From Pseudomonas sp. MM213 (lineage in GTDB: Bacteria; Pseudomonadota; Gammaproteobacteria; Pseudomonadales; Pseudomonadaceae): a stretch of 64,000 nt of DNA. The stretch covers positions 6,262,001-6,326,000 of the forward strand of contig NZ_CP081943.1 in the NCBI RefSeq assembly GCF_020423045.1, in the 5' to 3' direction. A program made the position numbers and the translations under genes. Below the pieces are notes generated by a model, which had not been told where the DNA came from, searched no databases, and worked only from the letters and a program-made list of their open reading frames with translations. This document shows positions 54,898 to 62,868 of the stretch, piece by piece (positions within the stretch are counted from its first letter, which is position 1; every line of letters starts with the position of its first letter).

Positions 54898-55632
54898 CTA
54901 CCCCCCATGGCAGCAGCTCGAACTCACCTTGTCTTCATACCTGTCGTGATGCCGTACCCATTCCATGATCTGCTCTTCGTTACGCCCCTTGGGTGTCAGG
55001 TCGAGGTAGTTATAGGCGCCGACCAGCATGTCCAGGCCACGGGCATAAGTTGAATAGGTGTGAAAAATCTCGCCTGCTTCGTTGCGATAAAACACGCTGA
55101 GGCCTGGGAGTTCTTCTTCGGCGCCGTCAGTTTTTTCGTAGTTGTAGGTGGCCTTTCCAGCAGCAACATCTTCAGCTCGGGCCGAGACGCCAAAGTCATA
55201 GTTAAAGTCGCAACCTTCTGACGACACCCAATCGAATTTCCAGCCCATGCGTCGCTTGAACGCCTGGAATTCAGCGAACGGGGCGTGGGAAACCGCCACC
55301 ACCGCCACGTCGTGATGCGCCAGATGCTGGTTGGCACCGTCGATGTGGTCGGACAGGAATGAGCAACCGGGGCAGCCTTCGTCCCAACCGTCGGCAAACA
55401 TGAAGTGGTAGATGACCAGTTGGCTGCGACCGCTGAACAGGTCGGCCAGCTTCAATTCACCATTGGGGCCCTGGAAGTGATAGTCCTTGTCGATTTTCAC
55501 CCAGGGCAGGGCGCGGCGTTCGGCGCTGAGTTTGTCCCGTTCCCGGGTGAAGGCTTTTTCGTGGGCCAGGTGTTGTTTGCGGGCGGCGAGCCATTCTTCT
55601 CGCGACACGACCGGATGGTTCTGAACGTTCAT
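54898..55632 (-). CDS. DUF899 thioredoxin-like protein
   Basis: From ATG 55632 (AGGAG upstream) the protein has 244 residues. The family start SREEWLAARKQHLAHEKAFTRERDKL is followed by a thioredoxin-like fold with Cys87-Pro-Gly-Cys90 in EGCPGCSF and the C-terminal YARGLDMLVGAYNYLDLTPKGR. DUF899 proteins are predicted thiol-disulfide or peroxiredoxin-like enzymes without confirmed activity. A Cys pair near the C-terminus (SSSCCHGG) is a further feature. Confidence 0.87.
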   Translation of the reverse strand: MNVQNHPVVSREEWLAARKQHLAHEKAFTRERDKLSAERRALPWVKIDKDYHFQGPNGELKLADLFSGRSQLVIYHFMFADGWDEGCPGCSFLSDHIDGANQHLAHHDVAVVAVSHAPFAEFQAFKRRMGWKFDWVSSEGCDFNYDFGVSARAEDVAAGKATYNYEKTDGAEEELPGLSVFYRNEAGEIFHTYSTYARGLDMLVGAYNYLDLTPKGRNEEQIMEWVRHHDRYEDKVSSSCCHGG

Positions 55633-55809
55633 CGGGTTTTCTCCTGCGCAATGCTGGGCGGTGACTGACACAACCTTGTCGTTTGACCTATGCCAAATTC
55701 GACATACCGCCGGTCAGCGCCGTTAAAGAACTGCGCTGAACGGCGGCGAGCGCTGTCGGTCACAAGCTATGAAGGCCATCACACTCACAGGTTTTGGAGG
55801 TTGGACAGG

Positions 55810-56199
55810 ATGACGACTTATAACTGGGATTTGATTGAACGCCTGCTGCACGAAGTGCAGAACGCAGCACCCAGCTTCACGCCACGGCCCTATGCCGAAC
55901 AGTACGCGGCGGAAAAAGCCACGGAGGGCGAAGAGACTGAGAACCTGGATCACCTGAAAGCGGTGGCCGGCGAGTATGAAAAGTTACTGTTGGCGCGTGG
56001 CTACATCGAGCCTCGACCTGAAGAGCAGGGCGGAACCGGTTCGAATTACAGGCTGACGATGCGGGGTTCAAGGTTGTTGAGCCTGATCGACAGCAGCATT
56101 CCGGGCAATGATCATCCGCGGCAGGTGCTGGATGAGCAGGACGATGCGCTGGATGAGGTGACGTTTGATGAGGTGGCGTCCCACGCGCAGATTGCCTGA
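55810..56199 (+). CDS. hypothetical protein, possible winged-helix (DUF2513-like, 129 aa)
   Basis: It starts at ATG 55810 after GGAGG/GGACAGG. The 129-residue acidic protein begins MTTYNWDLIERLLHEVQN. Its middle (HLKAVAGEYEKLLLARGYIEPRP...YRLTMRGSRLLSLI) looks like a winged-helix fold of the DUF2513 or marR-like kind. I cannot assign a partner or ligand. It is divergent from the DUF899 gene. Confidence 0.65.
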   Translation: MTTYNWDLIERLLHEVQNAAPSFTPRPYAEQYAAEKATEGEETENLDHLKAVAGEYEKLLLARGYIEPRPEEQGGTGSNYRLTMRGSRLLSLIDSSIPGNDHPRQVLDEQDDALDEVTFDEVASHAQIA

Positions 56200-56215
56200 A
56201 GAACTTCGATTACCA

Positions 56216-56306
56216 ATGTGGGAGCGAGCCTGCTCGCGATGGCGGTGTGTCAGTCGACATCCATGTTGTCTGAAACACCGCCATCGCGAGCAGGCTCGCT
56301 CCCACA
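56216..56306. repeat. REPIN (GGGAGCGAGCCTGCTCGCGA type)
   Basis: Near-perfect inverted pair between the 129-aa gene and the convergent DUF6279 gene. Confidence 0.9.
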
Positions 56307-56323
56307 TTGTTTTTGTGTTGTTC

Positions 56324-57193
56324 TTAGCTCTGTTGTGCTGCCTTAAGGCACTTCAAGTCGTTGAAGTCTTTGCGCACTCCTTCGATTTTTTTCAGCAGCC
56401 GCTGGCGTTGAGCCGGTGTGCTTTCGGCCATCAAATCCACAAACAGGCTTCGTGCCTGTGCTTCGGTGTTGGCGTAGGCCTTGCGGTAATCGGCTGTCCA
56501 TAAGCTCTCGCGATTCACCAGAAGCGTCTCGATGCGCTGTGGGAATCCTGGACTTTGGCGCTGCGCAACCGCCGCGCTGAACTGTTTCTGCCAATGCACG
56601 CGGTTGGCAATCCATTGCGTGTTCTGGTCGCCCAACGCATTTGACCAGTCAACGACCCGTTGTTGTTGGGGCGGGCTCAGCGGCCCGATCCAGCCGTCCA
56701 GACGTTTTTCCATGCGCTGGCTACGTTCCTTGACCTGCTGAATGAGCGACGGTTTTACGTAGTCCTGCTGGCGTTTGCGCTGGTCTTTGGCAAAGGCTTC
56801 GTTCATTTCCGCGACTTGTTTGTCGTCCAGCCCCTGCAACAGCTCGATGGCCGACGGGGTGATTTCCCGGGCGGTCTGGGCGATGGCTTGTTTGGCTTCC
56901 TGGGTGCGGGATTGCAGCGCGGCGTCGGTGACCTGATTGGTTTCGACCATCACCTGCAAACGGTCCAGCCAGTCGAGATAGCCTGGCAGTTGCGTGGTGC
57001 AGTGCCAGCTCAGGTGTTCCTTGAGGCGCTCGTTGAACCAGCCTTTTTGCTCGCCGTTCATGTCCAGGTAATCGCTGAGCGTCCACGGGATGATCACGTC
57101 GAGGTTGCGATAGGCCAGACCCATGCGGCTGCAGGCACCGAGGGCAAGACTGAGAGTGATGACGACAGCGAGACACTTCAACCAGCGCGACAT
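56324..57193 (-). CDS. DUF6279 family lipoprotein
   Basis: This 289-residue protein has a lipoprotein signal (ITLSLALGAC; acylated Cys21) followed by SRMGLAYRNLDVIIPWTLSDYLDM, the recognised start of this gammaproteobacterial family. An all-helical body rich in Gln and Arg follows. It is probably anchored to the outer or inner membrane facing the periplasm. Function is unknown. Confidence 0.85.
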   Translation of the reverse strand: MSRWLKCLAVVITLSLALGACSRMGLAYRNLDVIIPWTLSDYLDMNGEQKGWFNERLKEHLSWHCTTQLPGYLDWLDRLQVMVETNQVTDAALQSRTQEAKQAIAQTAREITPSAIELLQGLDDKQVAEMNEAFAKDQRKRQQDYVKPSLIQQVKERSQRMEKRLDGWIGPLSPPQQQRVVDWSNALGDQNTQWIANRVHWQKQFSAAVAQRQSPGFPQRIETLLVNRESLWTADYRKAYANTEAQARSLFVDLMAESTPAQRQRLLKKIEGVRKDFNDLKCLKAAQQS

Positions 57194-57468
57194 GGGCGAG
57201 TCCTTGCGAAAGCGTAGGTTCTCATGTGATCGCAGGATGAGCCTGCCAGTTCAGCCAATCAATAAAACGCGCGTTCAGCCTTGAGGGTGACCAGGCCATC
57301 GCACTGACTGTTGTGCCCGGAATAGGCGGAGCTACCGGCGAATGCTCGGCATCGAGGGCCGTTCGTCGATTTTTGAAATATTGATGGGGTTTGGCGGGGT
57401 GTTGCGGGGAGGGTTCCAGTCCAAGCGCTTCGAAGCTCAAAGCGCTTAGGGACCAGGTAACGCGGGTG

Positions 57469-57657
57469 TTATTTTTTGCCCAAGGTAATCTGCTTGGACG
57501 GGCCGAACGTCTGGCCGCTGACGCCTTTGGCAATTTGCTGGATCTCGCCGCCGGATTTGAGGAACGCAGCAATCTGATTGTTGATCGATTCGCTGGTTTC
57601 AACGGCTGGAGCTGGCTTTGCTTTGCTGGTGGATGCTTTTACGCGCATGGCGGCCAT
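57469..57657 (-). CDS. small hypothetical protein (62 aa), conserved-looking
   Basis: From ATG 57657 (ACAGG 4 nt upstream) the protein has 62 residues; an ATG three codons on gives 59. The N-terminus is basic and Ala/Pro-rich, and the remainder (SINNQIAAFLKSGGEIQQIAKGVSGQT) is compact and soluble. I believe it is widespread in Pseudomonas, but the function is not known. The gap 57194-57468 to its left shows only a hairpin at ~57431-57452 (AAGCGCTT...AAGCGCTT) without a T-run. Confidence 0.62.
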   Translation of the reverse strand: MAAMRVKASTSKAKPAPAVETSESINNQIAAFLKSGGEIQQIAKGVSGQTFGPSKQITLGKK

Positions 57658-58008
57658 TAACCTGTAGAAAATTAACTTGGCCACGCATCGTACAGGAAAT
57701 ACTTGACAATTGCTTGGCAAATATCCCCCTGAAATACACATCACAAAAGCGCTATTAATCGCAAGTTATTATTCGAGTTATGTCCCTAAGCTGCTGTTTT
57801 AAATAAGAACATCGGTAGGGAAGAATGGATTTTTACCTGGCTGGAAGGGCGATGAATCGACAGGTCGGCCTGACGAGCGGCCAGACCCGCCTGTCAAACC
57901 CCAGGAAAATTAAGGCCCCCAGAGGATTTTCTCGCGCCACCGGGCCGGGCGCCGAACGCGGCCTGCAAAAACGGGTAGAATGCCGCCCACGCAATGAGGG
58001 TATTGGAA

Positions 58009-58845
58009 ATGGCTTTAGTCGGGCGTTACAACAGTTTGCAAGTGGTTAAACACACTAACTTCGGTTTATATCTGGACGGTGGTGCGGACGGCGAAATCCT
58101 TCTGCCTAATCGTTATATTCCCAAAGATATTCCCAGCGAAGATGAAGACTGGCTCAACGTTTTTATTTATCTGGACAGCGATGACAAACTCATCGCAACT
58201 ACCGAAAAGCCGAAAGTTCAGGTCGGTGAATTCGCCAGTTTGAAAGTCGTTGAAGTCAACAGCATCGGTGTCTTCCTGGATTGGGGCTTGCCGAAGGATC
58301 TGTTGCTGCCGTTTTCCGAAGAAAAGCGTCAGATGACCGCGGGCGAGTACGTCGTGGTGCATGTCTACCTCGACAAGCACACCCGTCGTATCACCGCGAC
58401 CGCGCGTCTGGACCGTTACCTGGACAAGACCCCGGCCAACTACACCCCTGGCCAGGAAGTTGATCTGCTGGTTGCCGAAGCCACCGATATGGGCTTCAAG
58501 GCAATCATCAACAACAAGCACTGGGGCTTGATCCACAAGAACGAAATCTTCAAGTTCATGCGCGCCGGTAAAGAAGAGAAGGGCTTCATCAAAGAAGTCC
58601 GTGCCGACGGCAAGATCAGCCTGAGCCTGCAACCAGTGGGCGAAGAAGCCGCCACCAGCCTGAACTCGAAGATCCTCGCCAAGTTGCGCGACAACAACGG
58701 CGCGCTGCCGGTGAGCGACAAGAGCGATCCGGCGGTGATCACCAGCATGTTCGGTGTCAGCAAGGGCAACTTCAAGAAGGCTATCGGCGCGTTGTACAAG
58801 AATGGCCAGATCGTCATTCATGCCGATCGCATTGAACTGAAGTGA
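58009..58845 (+). CDS. CvfB-family S1 RNA-binding protein (YitL-like)
   Basis: This 278-residue protein starts at ATG 58009 after GAGGG. It has three S1-like β-barrels: residues ~2-60 (GRYNSLQVVKHTNFGLYLDGG), ~70-130 (VGEFASLKVVEVNSIGVFLDWGL) and ~140-205 (GFKAIINNKHWGLIHKNE). A C-terminal winged helix (~220-278, GNFKKAIGALYKNGQI) follows. Homologues bind RNA and affect virulence or stress gene expression in Gram-positives. The role in Pseudomonas is unknown. Monocistronic. Confidence 0.88.
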   Translation: MALVGRYNSLQVVKHTNFGLYLDGGADGEILLPNRYIPKDIPSEDEDWLNVFIYLDSDDKLIATTEKPKVQVGEFASLKVVEVNSIGVFLDWGLPKDLLLPFSEEKRQMTAGEYVVVHVYLDKHTRRITATARLDRYLDKTPANYTPGQEVDLLVAEATDMGFKAIINNKHWGLIHKNEIFKFMRAGKEEKGFIKEVRADGKISLSLQPVGEEAATSLNSKILAKLRDNNGALPVSDKSDPAVITSMFGVSKGNFKKAIGALYKNGQIVIHADRIELK

Positions 58846-59010
58846 CGTCGCGCAAGATGGCGTCCGTGGTGACTTGAAGGTCTCCCACAGGCTACTTTTT
58901 CTGGCCATCTGGTTAATAATCGACAGCATAAATATTTGCCCCGACCTTGAGTCGGGGCTTTGCTTTCTACTGTGAGTCACTGCCATGGATTGTATTGTCG
59001 AGGTGTTCCG

Positions 59011-59943
59011 GTGAGCGCCAGCCGGCGTAGCGCCGATGGGTTTGCCCTGCAAGTGATGGTCGGGTTGTGCCTGATCTGGGGCGTACAGCAAGTCATGATC
59101 AAGTGGGCGGCGCCGGACATCGCGCCAGTCATGCAGGCGGCCGGTCGGTCAGGCATTTCTGCGTTGCTTGTAGGATTGCTGATCTGCTGGAAGGGCGGTT
59201 GGGATCAGGTCAGCCATACGTGGCGCGGTGGATTACTGGCCGGCGCGCTGTTTGGACTGGAATTTTTCTTCATTTCCGAAGGCTTGCAGCTGACCACGGC
59301 CGCACACATGTCGGTGTTCCTTTACACCGCGCCGATCTTCACCGCGCTGGGTGTGCACTGGCTGTTGCCGAGTGAGCGTTTAAGACCGGTGCAATGGTTG
59401 GGGATTTTTCTGGCGTTTGTCGGGATTGCCATCGCGTTTGCCGGTGGGGTGTCCTGGGACAACCTCGATCACCGCATGTTGATGGGCGATGCACTGGGCG
59501 TATTGGCCGGTGCCTCCTGGGGGGCGACCACGGTCGTGGTGCGGGCCTCGCGCCTGTCGGAAGCGCCGGTGACGCTCACGTTGTTCTATCAATTGATTGT
59601 CGGTTTCGTCGGCCTGCTGCTGATCGCGATGCTCAGCGGCCAGGTTACCCACGTCAGTCTGACCACCGTGGCCGTGGCCAGCGTGTTGTTCCAGGGGCTG
59701 GTGGTCTCGTTTTTCAGTTACCTGACGTGGTTTTGGCTGTTGCGCCGGTATCTGGCGGCGAACCTCGCGGTGTTTTCGTTCATGACGCCGTTGTTCGGTG
59801 TCACGTTCGGCGTGGTGTTGCTGGGTGAGGCGCTGAGTCTCAACTTTGTCATCGGTGCCGTGCTGGTGCTGCTCGGCATTACGTTTGTCAGCGCTGAGCA
59901 GTGGGTGCGCCGTCGTTTGCGCAAAGCCCTTGGCCAGCAGTGA
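59011..59943 (+). CDS. DMT-superfamily (EamA) transporter
   Basis: It uses GTG 59011 with GAGGTG 5 nt upstream, giving 310 residues and ten helices. The first half contains CLIWGVQQVMIKWAAPDI and the second FWLLRRYLAANLAVFSFMTPLFGVTFGVVLLGEAL. A longer frame begins at 58960 without a ribosome site. It is a probable exporter; substrate unknown. It is the fourth EamA-type transporter in this window. Confidence 0.85.
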   Translation: MSASRRSADGFALQVMVGLCLIWGVQQVMIKWAAPDIAPVMQAAGRSGISALLVGLLICWKGGWDQVSHTWRGGLLAGALFGLEFFFISEGLQLTTAAHMSVFLYTAPIFTALGVHWLLPSERLRPVQWLGIFLAFVGIAIAFAGGVSWDNLDHRMLMGDALGVLAGASWGATTVVVRASRLSEAPVTLTLFYQLIVGFVGLLLIAMLSGQVTHVSLTTVAVASVLFQGLVVSFFSYLTWFWLLRRYLAANLAVFSFMTPLFGVTFGVVLLGEALSLNFVIGAVLVLLGITFVSAEQWVRRRLRKALGQQ

Positions 59944-60126
59944 CCGGTCAACCCAGGGTGTCGATCCAGGCCCAGGCGATTGCCTGAGCTAATGGTCAGG
60001 TATTTTGATCAATTCAGTAACAGATCATTGCGGATTTTGCCGAGCATTTCGTAGGACTTCGGACTATTATCAGTGCGAAGGGGCTACAGAATTTCAGCCG
60101 CTCGGCACTACCCTGAAGGGGGCACC

Positions 60127-60255
60127 ATGAAAGAGAAAATTCAAAACTGGCTGCATGACCTGGGTGTCGCACTCGGTTTGATCGAACCGCCTCTGCAACC
60201 TGTGCCTATTCGCACTGACGATGAACAGCGTCGACGCCAGCAGCGTCGTCGGTAA
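60127..60255 (+). CDS. very small conserved-looking protein (42 aa)
   Basis: ATG 60127 follows GAAGGGGG. The 42-residue product has an amphipathic N-terminal helix (IQNWLHDLGVALGLI), a Pro-rich turn (EPPLQPVPIRTDD) and a very basic end (RRRQQRRR). The sharp split between helix and Arg tail suggests membrane or nucleic acid association. I believe near-identical proteins occur in other Pseudomonas. Function unknown. Confidence 0.62.
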   Translation: MKEKIQNWLHDLGVALGLIEPPLQPVPIRTDDEQRRRQQRRR

Positions 60256-60348
60256 CGTCAAGGTCTGGAACACCGCAGCCGTGTTGTAGCAGCTGTCGAC
60301 GGCTGCATTCGGCTGCGTAGCAGGTGTAAATTCAAAAATCGGGCGAAA

Positions 60349-60480
60349 TCAGTACCGCCCGATCTCCATCAAAAACCGACTCAGATCATTCGCCGTCCTG
60401 GCGATTTTGAGCATCCGCTCTTCTTCGGCGCTAAATGCCTGTTGTTTTCCCTGGTGTCGAGTACAGCAGGCGTCAGCCAT
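60349..60480 (-). CDS. small protein (43 aa) overlapping the MBL hydrolase stop
   Basis: The ATG at 60480 overlaps the end of the MBL hydrolase gene by 8 nt and the frame closes at 60349-60351. The 43-residue product begins MADACCTRHQGKQQAFSAEEE and continues as a charged amphipathic helix (MLKIARTANDLSRFLMEIG). The coupled start and the clean helical composition argue for a real gene. It has a CC pair near the N-terminus. No family recognised. Confidence 0.5.
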   Translation of the reverse strand: MADACCTRHQGKQQAFSAEEERMLKIARTANDLSRFLMEIGRY

Positions 60481-61198
60481 GCGAGCGCTGCCACTCATCA
60501 ATCATCGTGCGCAAATGTTCCCCGGAAAAACTCCCGAAATGCCCGCCATGCACGGTGCGGATCGGCAGCTCACGCAAGCGTTGCAGACTGCGCGCGTAGT
60601 CGTCGAGGTTGGAATGGTAAGCGTCTTCGATCAGCGGCCCGTCGTAGATGATGTCGCCGCTGAACAGGGTTTCGGTCGCCGCTTCATACAGGCTGATGCC
60701 GCCCGGTGAATGTCCCGGCGTATGCAGCACCTGCAACACGCGATTGCCCAGATCCAGCACGTCACCTTCCTCGATCATTCCCGTGGCCGGCGCGGCTTTG
60801 ACCCGGTACTCGGCGTAGCACAGCGGGCAATCAGGATGCGCCTCGAACATATCGTCGCCGACGAATGCCCGGCTCAAATCGTTTTCGCCGTCAGGTGCCG
60901 CCAGGATGTCGGCCTCGGCCGGATGCACCAGGCGTTCGGCAAATTCGTGATGGCCGGCGATGTGGTCGAAATGGCAATGACTGGCCACCGCCACCAATGG
61001 CCGTTCGGTGATCCACGGCAGTTGCTCGCGCAGGCTCACCAAACCGGAGCCGCTGTCCAGCAGCAGGTCCTTGTCACGGCCCTGAATGTGCCAGAGGTTG
61101 CAGCGGTAGAAGGGACGGATGTAAGGCTCGTGAATCAGACGGATGCCGTCGCTGAGTTGCTTGACCTCGAACCACTGATCGCGAGAAACAATCTTCAT
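60473..61198 (-). CDS. MBL-fold metallo-hydrolase
   Basis: From ATG 61198 (GGAG upstream) the protein has 241 residues. The zinc motif HCHFDHIAGH is at ~residues 75-84, with downstream ligands HTPGHSPGG, SGDIIYDG and VHGGHFG, as in glyoxalase II-like or lactonase members. It lacks an obvious signal peptide, so it is cytoplasmic. It is followed by an overlapping 43-residue gene. The substrate is not predictable. Confidence 0.87.
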   Translation of the reverse strand: MKIVSRDQWFEVKQLSDGIRLIHEPYIRPFYRCNLWHIQGRDKDLLLDSGSGLVSLREQLPWITERPLVAVASHCHFDHIAGHHEFAERLVHPAEADILAAPDGENDLSRAFVGDDMFEAHPDCPLCYAEYRVKAAPATGMIEEGDVLDLGNRVLQVLHTPGHSPGGISLYEAATETLFSGDIIYDGPLIEDAYHSNLDDYARSLQRLRELPIRTVHGGHFGSFSGEHLRTMIDEWQRSHG

Positions 61199-61220
61199 CA
61201 AAGGTTTTCTCCAGGCGAAA

Positions 61221-61258
61221 AAAAACGGGTGTGGCAACCGACGCCACACCCGTCGAAG
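61221..61258. terminator. strong terminator downstream of the SSS symporter gene
   Basis: ACGGGTGTGGC/GCCACACCCGT is an 11-bp stem; on the minus strand it is followed by eight T. It lies 25 bp past the symporter stop and just before the MBL gene. Confidence 0.9.
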
Positions 61259-61283
61259 AAAGCATCAAGTCGTTATAGAAAGC

Positions 61284-62663
61284 TTAGATGGCGTTCGCCA
61301 CCGCAGCCGGGCGGCGAGACATCAGGCTCACCACTATGAAGCTCACCAGACCTGCGAGCAGGCTGTAGTAGATCGGGGTGTTGGCATCCAGACCGTCCTT
61401 GACCATGAACAGCAGAGCGGTTGCGAAGCCCAGGCCCATGCTGGCGATGGCGCCGGCGGTAGTGGCGCGTTTCCAGAAAATCGCACCCATCAGCGGGATC
61501 AGCATGCCGCCGACCAACAGGTTGTAGGCCAGGGTCAGGGCGCTGATCACATCGTTCACCACCAGGGCGATACCCAGCACGACAATACCGGTCAGCAGCG
61601 TCACCAGGCGGTTCAGGCTCAGGCTCGACTGTTTACCGCCACGCAGTTTAGGTAGCAGGTCTTCGCTCAGAGTAGTGGCGGCAGCCAACAGGCCTGCGCT
61701 GGCGGTGGACATCATGGCGGCCAGTGCAGCGGCGATGACCAGGCCACGGATACCGTCAGGCAGCGACAGTTTGACGATGGCGGCGAAAGCGTTGTTGACG
61801 TTGTCCAGATCCGGGATCAGTACGTGAGCGGCCATGCCGATCAGGGCGCACGCCAGACCGTAGATGATGCAGTAGAGGCCTGCGGCAGTACCGGCGTATT
61901 GCGCGACCTTGGCGGTCTTGACGGTGAACACCCGTTGCCAGATGTCCTGACCGATCAGGATGCCGAAGAAGTAGATCACGAAGTAGGTGATGATGGTGTC
62001 CCAGCCGATGGTGGTGAAGCTGAAGCTCGCCTCCGGCAGTTTGGCCACCAACTGATCCCAGCCGCCGACGCGGTACAGGCAGATCGGCAGCAGGATGAAC
62101 ATCAGGCCCACGGTCTTGATGACGAACTGGACGATGTCGGTCAGGGTCAGGGACCACATGCCGCCGATCGCCGAATAAATCACCACCACGCCACCGCCGA
62201 CCAATACCGACAGCCAGAACGGCAGGTCGAACAGCACTTGCAGCACGGTGCCGATGGCCAGGATCGAAACCACGCCGATCATCAGTGCATACGCCAGCAT
62301 GATCACCGCGCTCGCGGAGCGGGCCATCGGGTTGTAGCGTTTTTCCAGCACCTGGGTAACGGTGTAGATTTTCAGTTTCAGCAGCGGTTTGGCGAGGAAC
62401 AGGTTCAGCGCCACGATCCCGCAACCGAGGGCCGCGCAGAGCCAGAAACCGGAAATGCCATGGACGTAGCCCAGGCGCACGGTGCCGACGGTAGATGCGC
62501 CGCCCAGAACGGTAGCGGCCATGGTGCCCATGTACAGGCTTGGGCCGAGGTTACGACCGGCGACCAAAAAGTCTTCGTTGGTCTTGGCCTTGCGCATGCC
62601 GTAGTAGCCGAGTATCAGCATCGCGGCGGCGTAGATGAGTACGACGAATAAATCCAATGCCAT
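61284..62663 (-). CDS. sodium:solute symporter (SSS family)
   Basis: This 459-residue, 13-helix transporter has the SSS core AGRNLGPSLYMGTMAATVLGGASTVGTVRLGY near the N-terminus and AAMMSTASAGLLAAATTLSEDL (Na-site region, ~residues 315-336). It lies downstream of the NCS1 permease on the same strand. The SSS-NCS1 pair resembles the transporters next to the guanidinobutyrase genes of P. aeruginosa, so a guanidino compound or polyamine derivative is a possible substrate. That is inference. Confidence 0.88.
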   Translation of the reverse strand: MALDLFVVLIYAAAMLILGYYGMRKAKTNEDFLVAGRNLGPSLYMGTMAATVLGGASTVGTVRLGYVHGISGFWLCAALGCGIVALNLFLAKPLLKLKIYTVTQVLEKRYNPMARSASAVIMLAYALMIGVVSILAIGTVLQVLFDLPFWLSVLVGGGVVVIYSAIGGMWSLTLTDIVQFVIKTVGLMFILLPICLYRVGGWDQLVAKLPEASFSFTTIGWDTIITYFVIYFFGILIGQDIWQRVFTVKTAKVAQYAGTAAGLYCIIYGLACALIGMAAHVLIPDLDNVNNAFAAIVKLSLPDGIRGLVIAAALAAMMSTASAGLLAAATTLSEDLLPKLRGGKQSSLSLNRLVTLLTGIVVLGIALVVNDVISALTLAYNLLVGGMLIPLMGAIFWKRATTAGAIASMGLGFATALLFMVKDGLDANTPIYYSLLAGLVSFIVVSLMSRRPAAVANAI

Positions 62664-62729
62664 GATGGCGTGTCTCCGATTGTCTTTTTTATGGTGAGGC
62701 GAAAATCAATCCCTGTGGAAAAACCATCT

Positions 62730-62838
62730 CTGTAGGAGCGTGCGATGCGGCGTTCCGACTTGCCCGCGAAGGCGGTGTGTCAGTCAACATTGATGTTGAA
62801 TGTGCCGCCGCCTTCGCGGGCAAGCCTCGCTCCTACAG
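62730..62838. repeat. REPIN (GGAGCG...CTTGCCCGCGAAGG type)
   Basis: Inverted pair with one extended unit between the NCS1 and SSS genes, occupying most of the 205-bp gap. Confidence 0.9.
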
Positions 62839-62868
62839 GTCATCCCTAACCACAGGTAATGCGTTTAA

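Noticed and set aside
57431..57452. AAGCGCTT...AAGCGCTT hairpin as a terminator
   Set aside because: Good stem, but no T-run on either strand; kept only as a remark.
57222..57602. 126-residue minus-strand frame overlapping the 62-residue gene
   Set aside because: No start signal and low-complexity Arg/Ser/Pro composition; the 62-residue frame has better composition.
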